Source of the DNA: Pseudomonas azotoformans
GTDB lineage: Bacteria > Pseudomonadota > Gammaproteobacteria > Pseudomonadales > Pseudomonadaceae
DNA length: 64,000 nucleotides
Reading direction: 5' to 3'
Assembly: GCF_900103345.1 (NCBI RefSeq)
Contig: NZ_LT629702.1
Coordinates: 1 to 64,000 of the forward strand
The first letter of the stretch is position 1. Each line of letters begins with the position of its first letter. Below, in pieces: positions 35,373-44,291 of the stretch. The translations under genes and the position numbers were made by a program. The notes under the pieces were generated by a model. The model was not told the DNA's origin. It saw nothing but the letters and a program-made list of their open reading frames with translations, and made no database searches.

Positions 35373-37340
35373 ATGATTTCGGCCGTGCAACGACGCTTCG
35401 CCAACCTCGGTATGGCAAAAAAACTGGGCTTGGGCTTCACCCTGGTATTGCTGTTGACCGCCCTGGTCGCGGCGATCGGCGTGTGGTCCCTGCAAACTGT
35501 TGGTCAGCGCTTCGAAGGCCTCAAGGCCATGTCGTCGCTCAACAGCGGCTTGCTCAAGGTACGCCTGATCGAGCAGGACTACGCGTTGCATGCGGACCCC
35601 AAGGCCGTCGACGCCCTGCATGAAAGTGTTGATGCCTTGGCCGCCCTCGCGGCGAGCCTCAAGGCCCAGTCGGCGGCCAACGTGCCGGTCATGACCGATG
35701 TCGAACAGGCGCTGGCCGCCTACCGCAAGGCGTTCGATGAGTTTGTCGAGCTGACCCAGACCAAGGACTTGGCGTTGGAAATGGCCAGTTGGTCAGTGTC
35801 CAGCGTGGCCAATAACCTCGATGTGTTGCAGGCCGGGCTGGCTGACGACGGTGCCTATGGCCTCAAGGAAAGCCAGGGCAAGGAGGGCGCCGAGTTTATC
35901 GAGCAGGCGGGGCAGGTCAGCCAGGTTTCACGGCTGATGCTGCAAGCCATGAACGAAGCCCACGTACGTCTGGACCAGAGCCGCAAGGTGGACGCCGATG
36001 ACGCCGAGCAAGGCAAGATCGAGCAGGCCGACCAGGCGCTGGCCCAGGTTGAAACACTGAAAACCGCGGTCAAGGACCCCGGTTACCAGACGGTGTTGAA
36101 TGAGGTCTCCGGGCATATTGCTTCGTTCAGTGAAAAACTCGGTGAGTACACCGGCCTGCTGGCCCAGGAGAAGGTGGTCTACAAGCAGTTGCATGATCGG
36201 GCCGAGCAAGTGGTCAGCCGGGTCAACCAGGCTTACGACACCGAAGACCTGTCGATGCAGGCGCAGTTGAGGAAAAGCGCGATGCTGATCATCGGCTCTT
36301 CGGCCTTGGCGCTGTTGGTGGGGTTGATTGCGGCCTGGGTGATTACCCGCCTGATCGTCGCGCCGCTGCGCAGCGTGATTGCGGTCGCCCAGCAGATTGC
36401 CGCCGGTGATTTGAGCGGGCGCATGGACGTCAGTCGCCGCGATGAAATCGGCCAACTGATGCAAGCGATGCAGCAGATGGGCAATGGCCTGAGCCAGATG
36501 GTCAGCGGCCTGCAGGCCGGTATCGAGCAACTGGCCAGCTCGGCGCATTCGTTGTCCAGTGTCACCGAACAAACCAATGTCGAAGTCAGTAGCCAGAAAG
36601 ACGAAACCGAACAGGTCGCCACGGCGATGAACCAGATGACCGCCACCGTGCAAGACGTGGCGCGCAACGCCGAAGAGGCCGCACAAGCCGCACAGACGGC
36701 GGACGATAAAGTCGACAGTGGCCAGCGGGTGGTGCGCCAGAGTTTGCAGCGTATTGAATTGCTGGCCACCTCCAGCACCAGTGCCAGCGCCAGCATCGAG
36801 AGCCTGAGCGCCGAGATCCAGAACATCGGCACTGTGTTGAGTGTGATCAAAAGCGTGGCCGAACAGACCAACCTGCTGGCCCTCAACGCGGCCATCGAAG
36901 CCGCCCGCGCCGGCGAGCAGGGCCGTGGTTTCGCGGTGGTAGCGGATGAGGTACGGGCGTTGGCCAAGCGCACCCAGCAATCGACCGAAGAAATCGAGCG
37001 GCTGGTGAGTACCTTGCGCAACGCGGCCCAGTCCTCGGTGCAGCAGATCCAGCAAAGCGGCGAGCTGGTGAAGCTGGCGGTGAGCGATGCGCTGGAAACC
37101 GAGAGTGCCCTGGGCAGCATCGCGGTGGCGGTGTCGCTGATCCAGCAGATGAACCAGCAGATTGCCGCGGCGGCCGAGGAGCAAAGCTCGGTGGCCGAGG
37201 AGATCAACCGCAGCGTTACCAGTATCCGCGCCAGTGCCGATCAGTCGGCGCTGAGCATGCAGGGCAACGCCGCATCGAGCATTCAGCTGGCGCAGTTGGG
37301 CGCGGAACTCAAAGGGATGGTCGGGCACTTCCGCCTGTGA
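35373..37340 (+). CDS. Methyl-accepting chemotaxis protein with large periplasmic domain
   Basis: A 655-residue chemoreceptor. Membrane segment 1 is about residues 20-40, the periplasmic region is about 270 residues and mainly helical, and membrane segment 2 is about 303-324. HAMP and the signalling domain follow with the tip [24 protein letters not shown]. The size and helical content suggest an HBM-type sensor, as in P. putida McpS (TCA intermediates), but this is inference. ATG 35373 is in frame with an upstream TTG; AAGAGG lies eleven bases before it. The stop overlaps a GC-rich inverted repeat. Confidence 0.92.
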   Translation: MISAVQRRFANLGMAKKLGLGFTLVLLLTALVAAIGVWSLQTVGQRFEGLKAMSSLNSGLLKVRLIEQDYALHADPKAVDALHESVDALAALAASLKAQSAANVPVMTDVEQALAAYRKAFDEFVELTQTKDLALEMASWSVSSVANNLDVLQAGLADDGAYGLKESQGKEGAEFIEQAGQVSQVSRLMLQAMNEAHVRLDQSRKVDADDAEQGKIEQADQALAQVETLKTAVKDPGYQTVLNEVSGHIASFSEKLGEYTGLLAQEKVVYKQLHDRAEQVVSRVNQAYDTEDLSMQAQLRKSAMLIIGSSALALLVGLIAAWVITRLIVAPLRSVIAVAQQIAAGDLSGRMDVSRRDEIGQLMQAMQQMGNGLSQMVSGLQAGIEQLASSAHSLSSVTEQTNVEVSSQKDETEQVATAMNQMTATVQDVARNAEEAAQAAQTADDKVDSGQRVVRQSLQRIELLATSSTSASASIESLSAEIQNIGTVLSVIKSVAEQTNLLALNAAIEAARAGEQGRGFAVVADEVRALAKRTQQSTEEIERLVSTLRNAAQSSVQQIQQSGELVKLAVSDALETESALGSIAVAVSLIQQMNQQIAAAAEEQSSVAEEINRSVTSIRASADQSALSMQGNAASSIQLAQLGAELKGMVGHFRL

Positions 37341-37367
37341 TCGCAGCGTTCATGCGGCGATCACAGG
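37334..37367. terminator. Inverted repeat between convergent genes
   Basis: Perfect 11-bp arms (37334-37344 and 37357-37367) with a 12-base loop, overlapping the chemoreceptor stop. No T-run, so the terminator role is weak. Confidence 0.4.
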
Positions 37368-37376
37368 GGAGGGCGG

Positions 37377-38189
37377 TCAGGCGTTGTTGGCGAGGAAGGT
37401 CAGCAGGGCTTCGTTGACGAAGTCGGGGTTTTCCCTGGCGCTGATATGCCCGGCTTGCGGGATCAGGATCAGGCTGCAGCCGATCAGGCCGGCCATTTCC
37501 TCGGACTCGGCAGGCGGGCGCGGTTTGTCCTGTTCGCCGCACATCACCAGGGTGGTATCGGCGTCCAGCTTCGGCAACTGCTCCAGCACATCCTCGCGAC
37601 TGAAGATCAAGCGACCCAGGGGCACGATGCTCTGCAGCAGGCGCTCCTTGGAGTAGCCCTGCAATTGCTGGCGGAAATCCTGATACAGCGCGGATTCGCG
37701 GTCGATACCTGGGCGGAAGAAGATCGGCGCGACCACGTCCAGCAACGGCTCAGGGATGGCACCGGCGTCTTCGATCATCTTGAATAGCGAGAAGTAATAC
37801 TGGCGCGTGGCCTCGGGCTCGGCACCCAGGTAGGTGTCCATCAGCACCAGGCTGTTGATCCGCTCGGGAGCCAGCAGCGCCAAACGTGCGCCCCACATAC
37901 CGCCGACCGAGAGGCCGACCAGGTTGATCTGTGGAATATCCAACTGGTCGAGCAGTGCCAGGGTTTGGCGTGCAAGGTCATCGAGGGAGTGGGTTGACGC
38001 GGGCAACGGGCCGGATTCGCCGTGGCCCCATAGCTCGGGCACGATCACCCGGTACTGTTGCGACAGGGCGTCGATCTGCGGTGCCCACATGTCGCGGTCC
38101 CACAGGTAGCTTGAGCCCAGCACGACGACCGGGCCGGAACCCTGGTCGACGTAGTGCAGCGGTTGTCCATCAATGACGGCGACAGGCAT
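37377..38189 (-). CDS. Alpha/beta hydrolase
   Basis: A 270-residue alpha/beta hydrolase. It has GSSYLWDRDMW (oxyanion loop, about residues 25-35), ELWGHGESG, and the nucleophile elbow LVGLSVGGMWGA with Ser near residue 94. A canonical His lies in PQAGHISARENP near the C-terminus. It resembles the 3-oxoadipate enol-lactonase/esterase branch, but no aromatic-degradation gene is adjacent, so the substrate is unknown. The start is ATG 38189 (MPVAVIDGQPLHYVDQG), family-like. Confidence 0.85.
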   Translation of the reverse strand: MPVAVIDGQPLHYVDQGSGPVVVLGSSYLWDRDMWAPQIDALSQQYRVIVPELWGHGESGPLPASTHSLDDLARQTLALLDQLDIPQINLVGLSVGGMWGARLALLAPERINSLVLMDTYLGAEPEATRQYYFSLFKMIEDAGAIPEPLLDVVAPIFFRPGIDRESALYQDFRQQLQGYSKERLLQSIVPLGRLIFSREDVLEQLPKLDADTTLVMCGEQDKPRPPAESEEMAGLIGCSLILIPQAGHISARENPDFVNEALLTFLANNA

Positions 38190-38319
38190 AACGGGCCTCT
38201 GACTTCATGGAGTGAGGGGCACTTTTTTACGCTAGTCGGGGGCGGGGGGATAGATGCAAAGTGATGGCATCTTGTGAAGCGGCGAGGTTGTTTGTACTGA
38301 CCTGGCTTTTATTACTGTG

Positions 38320-38443
38320 GTGAGCGGGCTTGCCCGCGCTGGGCTGCGCAGCGGCCCCAATAAAAACACCGCGTTCTGGCAGGCAGATTGCGGTGTCTGG
38401 TTTCGGGGCTGCTTCGCAACCCAGCGCGGGCAAGCCCGCTCAC
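38320..38443. repeat. Long inverted repeat of the second REPIN class
   Basis: Arms of 39 bases (38320-38358 and 38405-38443) match with a few changes. The core GAGCGGGCTTGCCCGCG is followed by a longer conserved CTGGGCTGCGCAGC part than in the other class. Confidence 0.8.
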
Positions 38444-38457
38444 TACAGGCCAGCGAA

Positions 38458-39228
38458 TCAGTCGTAGATGACTTTCTTCTTCCACTCGGCGTCGGCGTCG
38501 ACCACTTTGAGGCCTTCGGTCAGTTCGTTGACTTCGTCTTCAGCCGGCTTGCTGTTGGTCAGCACCGTGGAGTTGGCGCGTCCCAGCTGGGCTTCCAAAT
38601 GTTGCAGTTGGGCACTGTAAATCACCGGCTCCGGCTGTTTGCGCAGGTACTGCACGCCACGTTCGAATGCCAGTCGCGCCTGGCCCGGCTGGCCCTGTTG
38701 CAGGGCGTGCTGGCCGAGGTTGTTGAAGAACTCGATATGCAGCAACACCAGGATATGGCGGATCTCGCGGATCCAGTGCTTGGCCTCGTTGGCCGGCAGG
38801 AAACCATCCTGGGCCGCACGGGTGACCTGGCCGTGCAGGGCTTCGAGCAGGAAACGCACATCCTTGGCCTTGGCTTCGGTCTGGATCGGCGCGGGCGGGT
38901 TGTTCACCGGGATCGATTCGCCCTGGGCCACCAGCGTATTCAACTCGGTGATGCGGGCCTTGAGCGGCGCGCTGCCTTTGTTCAGGTTCAGCAGGCGCTG
39001 GTTGACGTTGAGTTCCAGGCGGGTCAGCAGCAACTTGAGCGCCGGGGTCATCAACTGGCCGGGGAAGGTCTCGGTGATTTCACCGCAACGGCGCAGGCGA
39101 TCATTAAGCTCGATCTCGGTGCGCTTCTTTTCCAGCTTGTTGTTTTCCACCACGTGGTTCATGTAGCCAATGGCGATCAGTATTGCGATCCCGGCTATTA
39201 CCAGCAGGGTGATCATGAGTGGTGTCAC
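38458..39228 (-). CDS. Membrane-anchored helical protein of unknown function
   Basis: A 256-residue protein with one N-terminal membrane segment (ITLLVIAGIAILIAIGYMNHVV, about residues 6-26) and a mostly helical, charged remainder. No catalytic motif or named family is visible; the region GQHALQQGQPGQARLAFERGVQYLRKQ has a TPR-like look. I chose GTG 39228 because AAAGAGG lies eight bases upstream; ATG 39216 is the alternative. The open frame extends to 39432 but is not plausible there. The tRNA operon promoter lies some 270 bases further upstream. A REPIN separates it from the convergent-facing neighbour's end. Confidence 0.6.
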   Translation of the reverse strand: MTPLMITLLVIAGIAILIAIGYMNHVVENNKLEKKRTEIELNDRLRRCGEITETFPGQLMTPALKLLLTRLELNVNQRLLNLNKGSAPLKARITELNTLVAQGESIPVNNPPAPIQTEAKAKDVRFLLEALHGQVTRAAQDGFLPANEAKHWIREIRHILVLLHIEFFNNLGQHALQQGQPGQARLAFERGVQYLRKQPEPVIYSAQLQHLEAQLGRANSTVLTNSKPAEDEVNELTEGLKVVDADAEWKKKVIYD

Positions 39229-39588
39229 CGGTGTGACCTCTTTATAGGGTTTACAGTGGAGTGTAGTGACTGGGCCATCCGGCGGATAGGACTGATCGAC
39301 CAGTTGCCCGGGTAGTTTGCTTCTATATGGATAGGCGTTCCCTGCATGGATGCACATTGCCATCATTTGCCGGAGCGAACTATAGCGTCTTGTCGGGCGC
39401 CATAATATAGGCGTCAAGGCCCGGGCGTGCACAATCGCCCCCTGAGCCCGAAAAGCTGGGGGAAGTCATTGATTTTAATAAATTTATCCTTGGGGGTTGA
39501 CGATCTTTCAATCCGTCCATAGAATGCGCGCCACTTAACGCGTAAAGCACACAGCAAAATGCAGTTAAGTAGTGAATGTTGTACGTGT
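39229..39588 (+). other. Gene-free region ahead of the tRNA operon
   Basis: No gene is supported here; a longer open frame on the minus strand is an extension of the neighbouring gene. The last part, from about 39466, is AT-rich and contains the tRNA promoter. AT-rich TTTTAATAAATTTATCC just before the -35 could act as an UP element. Confidence 0.5.
39497..39525 (+). promoter_or_regulatory. Sigma-70 promoter of the tRNA-Glu/Gly operon
   Basis: TTGACG (39497-39502), a 17-base spacer and TAGAAT (39520-39525). GC-rich GCGCGCC follows the -10, the discriminator type linked to stringent control of stable RNA. The first tRNA begins 64 bases downstream. Confidence 0.82.
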
Positions 39589-39664
39589 GTCCCCTTCGTC
39601 TAGTGGCCTAGGACACCGCCCTTTCACGGCGGTAACAGGGGTTCGAGTCCCCTAGGGGACGCCA
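39589..39664 (+). tRNA. tRNA-Glu (anticodon TTC), copy 1
   Basis: 76 nt including encoded CCA. Acceptor GTCCCCT pairs with AGGGGAC; the anticodon stem CCGCC/GGCGG encloses CTTTCAC with TTC; T-arm AGGGGTTCGAGTCCCCT. Confidence 0.97.
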
Positions 39665-39667
39665 TTT

Positions 39668-39743
<76 letters not shown>

Positions 39744-39847
39744 AGTTTAAGCAGTGTGGCTCTCGGGCGGCACTGAGTGAAACCAGGGCATGATCTTCGG
39801 ATCTAACCCCTGGACACTGAAATACACACCATGTGTTTCAGTTGTGT

Positions 39848-39923
39848 GTCCCCTTCGTCTAGTGGCCTAGGACACCGCCCTTTCACGGCGGTAACAGGGG
39901 TTCGAGTCCCCTAGGGGACGCCA
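39848..39923 (+). tRNA. tRNA-Glu (anticodon TTC), copy 2
   Basis: Identical to copy 1 in sequence; starts 259 bases after it. Confidence 0.97.
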
Positions 39924-39927
39924 TTTT

Positions 39928-40003
<76 letters not shown>

Positions 40004-40106
40004 ATTTAAGCAGTGTGGCTCTCGGGCGGCACTGAGTGAAACCAGGGCATGATCTTCGGATCTAACCCCTGGACACTGAAATACACACCATGTGTTTCAG
40101 TTGTGT

Positions 40107-40182
40107 GTCCCCTTCGTCTAGTGGCCTAGGACACCGCCCTTTCACGGCGGTAACAGGGGTTCGAGTCCCCTAGGGGACGCCA
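40107..40182 (+). tRNA. tRNA-Glu (anticodon TTC), copy 3
   Basis: Identical to copies 1 and 2; again 259 bases after the previous one. Confidence 0.97.
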
Positions 40183-40185
40183 TTT

Positions 40186-40261
<76 letters not shown>

Positions 40262-40269
40262 TATTCAAC

Positions 40270-40301
40270 AAAAACGCCGATCAGCAATGATCGGCGTTTT
40301 T
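40270..40301. terminator. Intrinsic terminator of the tRNA operon, shared with the convergent LuxR gene
   Basis: A perfect 14-bp stem (40270-40283 with 40288-40301), loop GCAA, with T-runs in both directions. Confidence 0.93.
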
Positions 40302-40350
40302 GTGTGTGTGCGATTTGTGCTGAGCCGCCGCAGGCCCGCTGTGGCAGCGT

Positions 40351-41142
40351 TCACTGCGCCGTCAGGGCCTCTTGCGCCGGCATGAAAAAACGCGCAAACA
40401 ACTCGGATTGAGACTTGATGTTCAATTTGTTGTAGAGGTTGCGACGGTGAACTTTGATGGTCTCTGCCGACAGGTTCAGCTTGCCGGCGATTTCTTTGTT
40501 GGAAAAACCGCTCAACAGCAACTTGAGCACATCTTTTTCGCGCGCCGTGATTTGTGTGCCCAGTTGCACGATGGCCTCTGACCAGGGTGGCGGTTCGTCC
40601 TGGCTTTTTTCCGCATCGGTCTCAAAGCACATGCGCTGATGCATCAACGCCATCACCCACGGCTTGATGATGTCCAGGGTTGCGATCTGCTGCGGGCTGT
40701 AGCGCACGTTGCTGCCAAATGAAATGCACAGCGTTCTGTCGGCGTCGAGTTGTACGTTGTACTGCACCTCATCCACGCTGATGTACTGGGCGAAATACTG
40801 GTGGTAATACTCGGTGGTCAGGAAGTGCTCCGGCGCGATGTCGGACAGGTGAAAAAAGCCGCTCTGCGGGTTTTCGCGGTTGGCAATGTAGAACGGGTCG
40901 AGCAGGTACAGCCCTTTTACGTAGCGCTGGGTCAACGCGTCCACTTCGTCCGCATCGGCGACCTCAGTCACGCTGACCACCCGTACCTGCTGGTCGCTGA
41001 AGATCAGCACGACCCAGTTGTCGATCTGGACGTATTCCTTTAACACACGAACCAGTGAGCTCCAGAACGCCGGGCGGTTCAGTTGCATGATCAGCGTCCC
41101 GGCCGACCGATGCCAGGCCAGGTTGTGAAGGTCGAGCGACAT
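40351..41142 (-). CDS. LuxR-family transcriptional regulator
   Basis: A 263-residue regulator. The C-terminal LuxR helix-turn-helix is clear (about residues 196-255): LGTQITAREKDVLKLLLSGFSNKEIAGKLNLSAETIKVHRRNLYNKL. The N-terminal 190 residues are not an autoinducer-binding domain that I recognise and not a receiver (no Asp/Lys set), so the input is unknown. Ribosome site AAAGGGG lies six bases before ATG 41142. It is divergent from a PotF-like binding protein gene (start 41282), so the shared 139-base region is the likely place of action. It might respond to a compound handled by that protein, by inference. Confidence 0.88.
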   Translation of the reverse strand: MSLDLHNLAWHRSAGTLIMQLNRPAFWSSLVRVLKEYVQIDNWVVLIFSDQQVRVVSVTEVADADEVDALTQRYVKGLYLLDPFYIANRENPQSGFFHLSDIAPEHFLTTEYYHQYFAQYISVDEVQYNVQLDADRTLCISFGSNVRYSPQQIATLDIIKPWVMALMHQRMCFETDAEKSQDEPPPWSEAIVQLGTQITAREKDVLKLLLSGFSNKEIAGKLNLSAETIKVHRRNLYNKLNIKSQSELFARFFMPAQEALTAQ

Positions 41143-41281
41143 GTACTACCCCTTTAGGGTTAGGCATTCATGGGGCGGGGCTAAGTACTTCTAGGTATTT
41201 ACTAATCGGACGTGCCGAGTATATTCACCCCTCAGCGGATGAAGGCCATGATGGCCTGTCGTTTTTGACAAGGATAGCAAT

Positions 41282-42385
41282 ATGAGTCAACCCCCTTTGC
41301 GCGCCATGTTCATGGCGGCGCTGGTCTGTGTGGGCGCGAGCGCGCCGGTCTTGGCGGCCGAACCCCGGGTCAACCTGTACAACTGGTTCGGGCTGATCGC
41401 CCCGGAAACACCCAAGGAATTCGAGCAGAAAACCGGCACCCGCATGCACATGGATGCCTTCGACAGTGCCGAGATCATGCAGAGCAAGGTCATGGCCGGG
41501 CGTACCGGGTATGACGTGGTCGTCGCCACGTCGAATGTCTTGCCCAGCCTGATCAAGGCCGGCGTACTGGCGCCGCTGGACCGCTCTCAACTGAGCAACT
41601 TCTCGCATATCGATCCGGAGATGCTGGCGCTGCTTTCCGCCAATGACCCGGGTAACCGCTACGCCGTGCCCTACCTGTGGGGCACCACCGGCATTGGTTA
41701 CGACGTGGATAAGGTCAAGGCCGCCCTGGGCGAGAATGCCCCGGTGGACAGCTGGGACCTGATCTTCAAGGAAGAGAACATCAGCAAGCTCAAGTCGTGT
41801 GGCGTGGCGATGCTCGACTCGCCGAGTGAAATCATTTCGATCGCCTTGCATTACCTCGGGCTGCCCAGCAACAGCCAGAACCCTGAGGATTACCAGAAAG
41901 CCCAGGCGCTGCTGCTGAAGATCCGCCCTTACGTCCTCTACTTTGACTCATCCCGAACGGATGCCGACTTTGCCGATGGCAATATCTGCGTGGTGGTGGG
42001 CTGGGCGAGCGGGGCGCTGACGGCACAGGCCATCAATGAAAAAAACAACACCGGGCGCAAGATTGCCTACAGCCTGCCGCGTGAGGGTGGGTTGGTGTGG
42101 TCGGAGAACTTTGTGCTGCTCAAGGATGCGCCGCATGCCAAGCAAGGTCTGGCGTTTATCAACTACATGCTTGAGCCGCAAGTGATTGCCAAGAGTTCCA
42201 ACCACACGCTGTACCCCAACGCCAACAAGGATGCCACCGAGCTGGTCGAACAGAAGTTGCGCGACAACCCCTGGATTTATCCATCCAAAGAGACGATTGC
42301 CACATTGGTTCCCCTTGAACCGCTGCCCTTGAAGTTGGAGCGAATCCGCACGCGTGTGTGGACCAAAGTGAAGAGCGGCACGTGA
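41282..42385 (+). CDS. PotF-like polyamine-type periplasmic binding protein (orphan)
   Basis: A 367-residue spermidine/putrescine-type binding protein with a signal peptide (MFMAALVCVGASAPVLAA, cleavage near residue 26). Features are VNLYNWFGLIAPETPKEFEQKTG at the mature start, AGRTGYDVVVATS, YAVPYLWGTTGIGYD and WSENFVLLKDAPH, all typical of PotF/SpuD. No permease or ATPase gene is nearby, so it could share a transporter encoded elsewhere or act as a sensor. Polyamine or related amine binding is inferred from the family; key Asp/Trp residues are only partly checked. The LuxR gene is divergent; the small gene at 42445 follows. Confidence 0.88.
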   Translation: MSQPPLRAMFMAALVCVGASAPVLAAEPRVNLYNWFGLIAPETPKEFEQKTGTRMHMDAFDSAEIMQSKVMAGRTGYDVVVATSNVLPSLIKAGVLAPLDRSQLSNFSHIDPEMLALLSANDPGNRYAVPYLWGTTGIGYDVDKVKAALGENAPVDSWDLIFKEENISKLKSCGVAMLDSPSEIISIALHYLGLPSNSQNPEDYQKAQALLLKIRPYVLYFDSSRTDADFADGNICVVVGWASGALTAQAINEKNNTGRKIAYSLPREGGLVWSENFVLLKDAPHAKQGLAFINYMLEPQVIAKSSNHTLYPNANKDATELVEQKLRDNPWIYPSKETIATLVPLEPLPLKLERIRTRVWTKVKSGT

Positions 42386-42444
42386 CCGGCTGAATGACCA
42401 GGCACGTCGGGCGGTTGCAGGCGTGCCGTTGAAGGAGATCAATC

Positions 42445-42696
42445 ATGGGCCAAGCCGAATATCAGCGCGACGTGAAGTCGGACGATGACGAGGCGTACAC
42501 GGAAATCGAAGAACAGATCGGCCACTGTACGCCCGAACAAGCCTGGGCCATGTATTACGTCTCGACCGGCATGGTGCGTGAGTACATTACGCGGGCGGTG
42601 ATGGAGCACATTGGCCGGGGCAACCGGGCGCTGTTGCTGGAGTTCCCGGAACTGGCCCGGGCCGAAGAGAAATCCCGCTTCCTGCTGCCGCTCTAA
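42445..42696 (+). CDS. Small protein of unknown function
   Basis: An 83-residue protein, acidic at the start (DVKSDDDEAYTEIEEQIGHCT), then helical (EQAWAMYYVSTGMVREYITRAVMEHIGRG). GAAGGAGATC lies upstream of ATG 42445, a strong ribosome site, and a terminator follows its stop by 4 bases. It follows the PotF-like gene by 59 bases in the same direction and is likely in its transcript. No family recognised. Confidence 0.6.
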   Translation: MGQAEYQRDVKSDDDEAYTEIEEQIGHCTPEQAWAMYYVSTGMVREYITRAVMEHIGRGNRALLLEFPELARAEEKSRFLLPL

Positions 42697-42700
42697 CCGC

Positions 42701-42728
42701 ATGCCGATCAGCGATGATCGGCATTTTT
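42701..42728 (+). terminator. Intrinsic terminator after the 83-residue protein
   Basis: A perfect 10-bp stem (42701-42710 with 42715-42724), loop GCGA, followed by TTTT. It overlaps the last bases of the convergent MocR gene and resembles the tRNA-operon terminator. Confidence 0.88.
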
Positions 42729-44213
42729 GTGTGTGCGCTGGTTTGCCGCTTTGGCCAGGCGCACCGTGGCCTCACGGATTTCCGCCTGATCGAGTGAGGC
42801 AAAGCCCAGGCGCAGCGCGTTTTCCGGCTGGTCCATCGGTGAAAACTGCCGACCACTGCGCACGACCAGCCCATGCTCCAATGCGGTTGCCACCAACTGA
42901 TCGACGTTTATCCGATCGTCAAAACGCACCCACAGCGCCAGCCCGCCTTCGGGTTCGCGCACCCTGATCCGATCACCGAATGCCGCATGCAGGCAGCCCT
43001 GCAAGACTTCGCGGCGGGCGCGGTATTCCTTGGATACGCGGCGCAGGTGTTTCTTCAATTCACCCGCGTTGATCAGGTCCGCGAGCATCTTCTGCGCCAC
43101 CGCGTCGGCATCGCCCAGCATCAACGCGGCGTTGCCGTGCAGGGCTTCAATCACGGAGACGGGCGCCACCACATAGCTGCAGCGAAACGTCGAGCCGAGC
43201 GCTTTGGACAACGAGCCGACATAGAGCACATGGCGCTGTGAACGGTCGCTGGCCAGCGGCAGATAGGGCCGCCCGTTGAAGTGATATTCGTGGTCGTAAT
43301 CTTCTTCGATGATGCAGAAGTCATGCAGCGCCGCCAATGCCAGCAACTGTTGCCGCCGCGCTGCGTGCAGGCTCACGGTGGTGGGGAATTGGTGGTGTGG
43401 CGTCAGATAGATCATCCGTACCTTGTGCTCGCGACACAGGCGGTCGATCTGGTCCGTGCGGCAGCCTTCGTCGTCGACGTCCACCGTGACCAGTTGCGCG
43501 CCCAGCTTGCGGAAAATCTCCCACGCCGGCGGGTAGCTCAGGCGTTCCACCAGCACCACGTCGCCAGGCTTGAGCAGCAGGCTGGCGCTCAGGTACAGCG
43601 ACATCTGGGTGCCTTGGGTCAGGCAGATATTCTCGGCGCTGACCGTCAGCCCACGGTTGTTGCGCAGCATTTCGGCCAGGGCACAGCGCAACTCATAGCC
43701 GGTGCCTTCACTGCCATAACGCACGGTGTTGGAGGTAAAGCTGTTGCGCAGGGCATTGCGGTAATAGCGGTGCAGCACGGCTTGGGGCAGCAGGCGGTGG
43801 TCGCTGGTACCGTTGTCGAAAAACAGTGCGCCATGCCGATGTTGCAGCGCCGTCACCTGGGCGTTTTGGGTGAAGTACGGGGCATTCGCCTGCGCCAGGA
43901 TGGGTGGTGCGAAGGACGGTTGCGCGCGACTCGGCACCGGCTTGGGCGCCAATTGCGCATTGACGAAGGTCCCGCGTCGCGGCTCGCTGACCAGCCAGCC
44001 TTTGGTCATGGCTTCTTCGTAGGCCAGGATCACGGTCTTGCGGTTGACGTCGAGCAACTGCGCCATTTCCCGCGTGCCCGGCAGAAGGGTGCCGGGCGGC
44101 AAGCGGCCTTCGACGATTGCTGTCACCAGGCCTTCGGTGATCTTGCGGTAGGACGCCTGGCTGGCGCTCTCGTCCAGCTTGAGCAGCGGCCGCCATTTAC
44201 GCATCTGGACCAT
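42708..44213 (-). CDS. MocR-type regulator (GntR HTH plus aminotransferase domain)
   Basis: A 501-residue protein with the GntR winged helix (about residues 20-88; LPGTREMAQLLDVNRKTVILAYEEAMTKGWL) and an aminotransferase-like domain. The PLP lysine is in YVGSLSKALGSTFRCSY (near residue 336), and CIIEEDYDHEYHFNGRPYLPL carries the usual Asp and Tyr region. The sequence resembles PdxR/GabR-type regulators. It is divergent to the reductase-M24 fusion gene (44292), so control of that gene is the natural hypothesis; the 78-base gap would hold the operator. Not closely similar to the other MocR protein at 33846. Confidence 0.9.
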   Translation of the reverse strand: MVQMRKWRPLLKLDESASQASYRKITEGLVTAIVEGRLPPGTLLPGTREMAQLLDVNRKTVILAYEEAMTKGWLVSEPRRGTFVNAQLAPKPVPSRAQPSFAPPILAQANAPYFTQNAQVTALQHRHGALFFDNGTSDHRLLPQAVLHRYYRNALRNSFTSNTVRYGSEGTGYELRCALAEMLRNNRGLTVSAENICLTQGTQMSLYLSASLLLKPGDVVLVERLSYPPAWEIFRKLGAQLVTVDVDDEGCRTDQIDRLCREHKVRMIYLTPHHQFPTTVSLHAARRQQLLALAALHDFCIIEEDYDHEYHFNGRPYLPLASDRSQRHVLYVGSLSKALGSTFRCSYVVAPVSVIEALHGNAALMLGDADAVAQKMLADLINAGELKKHLRRVSKEYRARREVLQGCLHAAFGDRIRVREPEGGLALWVRFDDRINVDQLVATALEHGLVVRSGRQFSPMDQPENALRLGFASLDQAEIREATVRLAKAANQRTHKNADHR

Positions 44214-44291
44214 CTGAAGTATCCAAAACTGGAGGTTTTAATGGGCCTAGTCTAGCGCAACAATCAAGCCTCACTCACCCCCGAGGTTGTT

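Noticed and set aside
41143..41163. CCCCTTTAGGG sequence upstream of the LuxR start as an operator
   Set aside because: Read on the minus strand it is the ribosome binding site AAAGGGG at normal spacing; an operator role is not needed to explain it.
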